Shown here piece after piece: positions 61,754-64,000 of a stretch of 64,000 bases of DNA. The DNA lies in NCBI GenBank assembly GCA_963842455.1, contig CAWJHE010000009.1, forward strand, positions 62,001-126,000, read 5' to 3'. The position numbers were made by a program, and so were the translations under genes. Numbering within the stretch: position 1 is the stretch's first letter; each line of letters starts with the position of its first letter. This DNA comes from CAWJHE01 sp963842455 (GTDB taxonomy: Bacteria; Chloroflexota; Anaerolineae; Anaerolineales; UBA4823). Below the pieces are notes generated by a model. The model did not search any database and was not told the DNA's origin. It saw nothing but the letters and a program-made list of their open reading frames with translations.

Positions 61754-62284
61754 TTAGCGTTGAATATCTTCTATACAAGCCGCCTGTGCCAATTGCTCAT
61801 CCGAAATAATGGTTCCACGCAAACTGGCCCCCTTTAGATTCGCCCCGGTCAGGTCCGCCATTAAGAAATTGACTTCGTCCAGGGTGGCAAAGCTCAAATC
61901 AGCCTCAATCAGGTCGCAAGCGCTGAAATTTGCCCTAAAAAGGAAGGCTCCGTTAAAGTTTGCATTATTCAGATAGGCAGAAATAATACAAAGCTCATCC
62001 AGCTGGGCGTGTGAACAATCCAGCCCTTTCAAATCTGCGCCATTCAAGGCGATCAAGGCTGTTTTCCTCTTATCACCCTGGTTAACAACCAGGCCAGCAT
62101 CATACAAAAAGTGGATCAGCACACTTTTTTCTTGGGCTTGAAGCATGCGCAGAGTCGCCATAGTCCGGGCACGGGCAATCTGGCTAATCCGCTCCTGATC
62201 TGGAGCAGAAAAATATCCGCCGACTACCAGGTCACCGATCCACGAAAGATAAGCCGATAGAATTGCAGCGCTTTCAAGGTTCAT
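61754..62284 (-). CDS. Pentapeptide-repeat protein
   Basis: 176 aa. An N-terminal helical part (1-75, with a hydrophobic YLSWIGDLVVGGYF) is followed by pentapeptide repeats from about 80 to 160: NGADLKGLDCSHAQLDELCI, then ANFNGAFLFRANFSACDLIE, ADLSFATLDEVNF and ADLTGANLKGASLRG. These fold into a right-handed quadrilateral beta-helix. Its ATG overlaps the amidohydrolase stop by four bases (ATGA), so the two are coupled. Function unknown; possibly an accessory to the operon rather than gyrase protection. Confidence 0.75.
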   Translation of the reverse strand: MNLESAAILSAYLSWIGDLVVGGYFSAPDQERISQIARARTMATLRMLQAQEKSVLIHFLYDAGLVVNQGDKRKTALIALNGADLKGLDCSHAQLDELCIISAYLNNANFNGAFLFRANFSACDLIEADLSFATLDEVNFLMADLTGANLKGASLRGTIISDEQLAQAACIEDIQR

Positions 62285-63807
62285 TTTTCAAACACAATCT
62301 CCCCACCAATAACCGTCTTCAGAACTGGAATATCCTTGATTCTCTCTGGTGAGACCTTGTAAGGATCGCCACCCAAGAGCACAAGATCGCCGAGCTTGCC
62401 AATTTCCAAGCTGCCTTTTTCATGCTCTTCAAAAGAAAACCAGGCGCCGCCTTGCGTGGTTAAGCGCAGGGCAGTTTCAACAGAGATTCGCTCCTGGGAA
62501 TTTGAATGGTTAACTGCACTATGAATACCCAACAGCGGTCGCAATGGGGTAACTGGTGCATCGGATCCAAAAGAGATTGGCAGGTTTGCATGCACAATCC
62601 TGGAAACCGGGTCCACCCATTGAGCCCGTTCTTCTCCAACCACACGCGGGTATTCCTCGCCATCATGAGGCCAAAAATGGTTAAATGCAGGCTGCATTGC
62701 CAGGCCAACACCTAAGCGGAGAGCACGCTCAGCCTGACCCTCAGCTGGCAGCTCAAAGTGCTCAATCCGATGACGGTGATCGCGCCTGGGAACTGTACGC
62801 AAAGCCTTTTCATAAGCATTGAGAGTCTGTTCGATCGCGGCGCTGCCGACACAATGTAAGGCAATCTGTAAGCCTGCCCGGTGGGCATTCATAACAAACA
62901 GTTCTAAATCCTCATCTTTCCAATACAACACTCCTTTTGTATCAGGCTGGTCGGCATAAGGTTCCAGTAAGGCAGCCGTATGGGGTCCGAAGTCGCCATC
63001 CACAATCATAGAACCACAGCCGCCGATCTGCCGCAAACCTAAGGACAGGACTGCTTGTACATCCCTGGTTTGGCTATAGGGAACGATACGCAAGGGAGCC
63101 AACTCCAGATTATTCAAAATTGCACGCACCTCAGGCAGCTCTTCCAGGGCGTGTAACGTGGTAATCCCACCAGAAATGGCGTCATGGGCTGCACGCGAAA
63201 TCGCCTGCTCAACACTCACCCGGTAGATAAATGCCGGCCATAGGACCTCGCCTGCCACTGCATTGACCTGACCGGTGATCACACCAGTAAAATTACCGGA
63301 CGGGTCGAGCTGTCGCCCAGGAAGGTCTTCAGAAATACTTAATAAATTTAATCCTGCCTGGTTAATCCCTGCCCAGTGTCCAGTACGCTCCATAATATAA
63401 ACTGGACGTCCTTCAGAAGCCCGGTCTAATTCTTCAGCCAATGGAAAGCGATTTTCCGCCATTAACTCCGGGGCAAATTGAGTAGCAAAAACCAGGTAAT
63501 CAGCCGGTTTGCCAGAGGCTTCAGCAGAAATTTTCGTAAATACATCCCCCAGGCTTCTGCATTCTTCGAGATTTAAAGCCAGCATAGCCATGCCCGCTGC
63601 ACTGAAATGCACATGTGTATCGATAAAGCCCGGTGTAATAACAGCCCCTTGTGCATCCAGGATCTGATTTTTCTCCCATCCTGAAGGTTCTCCATCCAAA
63701 GATACGATCCTGCCTGCTCGAATACCAATACGATGGGCAATGGGATATTCCGGATTGAGTGTATAGATATGAGCATTCTGGATAAAGATCGAGCCTTGAA
63801 ATTGCAT
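62281..63807 (-). CDS. YtcJ-like amidohydrolase (amidohydrolase_3)
   Basis: 508 aa metal-dependent hydrolase starting behind AGGAGG. Metal motif GFIDTHVHFSAAG near 57-70, a long insert, IALHCVGSAAIEQTLNAYEKAL near 315, HRIEHFELPAEGQ near 348, ISFGSDAPVTPLRPLLG near 410 and the C-terminal beta-sandwich GKLGDLVLLGGDPYKVSPE. The family contains amidases acting on N-acyl compounds. The upstream gene is a peptide/nickel-type permease (TAATG overlap), so import and hydrolysis of a peptide-like or amide compound is plausible. Confidence 0.83.
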   Translation of the reverse strand: MQFQGSIFIQNAHIYTLNPEYPIAHRIGIRAGRIVSLDGEPSGWEKNQILDAQGAVITPGFIDTHVHFSAAGMAMLALNLEECRSLGDVFTKISAEASGKPADYLVFATQFAPELMAENRFPLAEELDRASEGRPVYIMERTGHWAGINQAGLNLLSISEDLPGRQLDPSGNFTGVITGQVNAVAGEVLWPAFIYRVSVEQAISRAAHDAISGGITTLHALEELPEVRAILNNLELAPLRIVPYSQTRDVQAVLSLGLRQIGGCGSMIVDGDFGPHTAALLEPYADQPDTKGVLYWKDEDLELFVMNAHRAGLQIALHCVGSAAIEQTLNAYEKALRTVPRRDHRHRIEHFELPAEGQAERALRLGVGLAMQPAFNHFWPHDGEEYPRVVGEERAQWVDPVSRIVHANLPISFGSDAPVTPLRPLLGIHSAVNHSNSQERISVETALRLTTQGGAWFSFEEHEKGSLEIGKLGDLVLLGGDPYKVSPERIKDIPVLKTVIGGEIVFEK

Positions 63808-64000
63808 TATTTTCCTCCTACCAGGGTAGTTGTTCTGGATACAGCATCACTGATTCCATCCCCAATTAAGTTTACGGATAGAATGGTAAAGAATATCCCC
63901 ATGCCAGGAAAGACGGTTAACCACCAGGCCTGACGAATAAATTTTTGCCCGGTGTTTAGCATCGCACCCCACTCCGGAGTCGGTGGCTGTCCGCCCAAAC
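63807..64000 (-). CDS. DppC/OppC-type ABC transporter permease, C-terminal end (partial)
   Basis: Last ~64 codons; the start lies beyond the window end. GGQPPTPEWGAMLNTGQKF and WWLTVFPGMGIFFTILSVNLIGDGISDAV are the conserved C-terminal sequences of the DppC/OppC permease family (peptides, nickel, some sugars). The stop shares a base with the amidohydrolase start (TAATG). The rest of the importer should be encoded just outside the window. Confidence 0.85.
   Translation of the reverse strand, partial: LGGQPPTPEWGAMLNTGQKFIRQAWWLTVFPGMGIFFTILSVNLIGDGISDAVSRTTTLVGGK

Overview
The window looks like a chromosome segment of a heterotrophic bacterium of the Chloroflexota, most likely class Anaerolineae. 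This rests on gene content: MalE-like binding proteins with Ala/Pro/Glu linkers, GH13 clusters, secreted subtilases and beta-helix proteins ending in an 'LPxVVK'-like tail, baeRF and SLC13 proteins. There is no rRNA marker. I see no rRNA, tRNA, CRISPR array, phage module or transposase.

Layout. 165-6149: compatible-solute block with a GH63-like glycosidase, OtsA, a GT4 glycosyltransferase, OtsB and a SRPBCC protein. 6302-8750: a LiaS/NarX-type histidine kinase with its NarL-type regulator. 8755-16739: mixed genes (decayed membrane protein, secreted trypsin-like protease, DinB-like protein, baeRF protein, helix-hairpin-helix membrane protein, SLC13 permease, Rieske oxygenase, hemerythrin). 16723-34373: a large sugar-catabolic island with two divergent arms. 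The minus arm reads Gfo/Idh/MocA oxidoreductase, binding protein, two permeases, triosephosphate-isomerase-like protein and LarA-like protein. The plus arm reads amidohydrolase, DeoR, CBM9-like protein, NagB-like protein, PPi-type phosphofructokinase, DhnA/Cgl0159-type aldolase and SDR, followed by a DegT aminotransferase (minus), a second DeoR and a second NagB-like protein. 34862-45813: a maltodextrin locus with MalE (carrying an extra C-terminal carbohydrate-binding-like domain), MalF, MalG and four GH13 enzymes. 46091-57936: secreted proteins (beta-helix/Ig-like protein, two subtilases) with an amidase and a DUF4345 protein. 58224-64000: MFS transporter, PLP aminotransferase, and a minus-strand operon of a DppC-like permease (cut by the window edge), YtcJ-like amidohydrolase, pentapeptide-repeat protein and ornithine-cyclodeaminase-like enzyme.

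The most interesting part is the island at 16.7-34.4 kb. It encodes what looks like a private upper-glycolysis set (isomerase/deaminase-like, PPi-PFK, class I aldolase, triose isomerase) with its own importer and two DeoR regulators. Both NagB-like proteins have lost canonical catalytic residues, so the substrate is probably not glucosamine-6-phosphate. Neither ABC importer has an ATPase gene nearby, so a shared ATPase elsewhere is implied.

Data quality. At least ten otherwise well-conserved reading frames break by one or two bases, mostly at short homopolymers or CG/GC dinucleotides. This looks more like consensus errors in a draft assembly than mass pseudogenisation. I list the pieces separately and say how they join.
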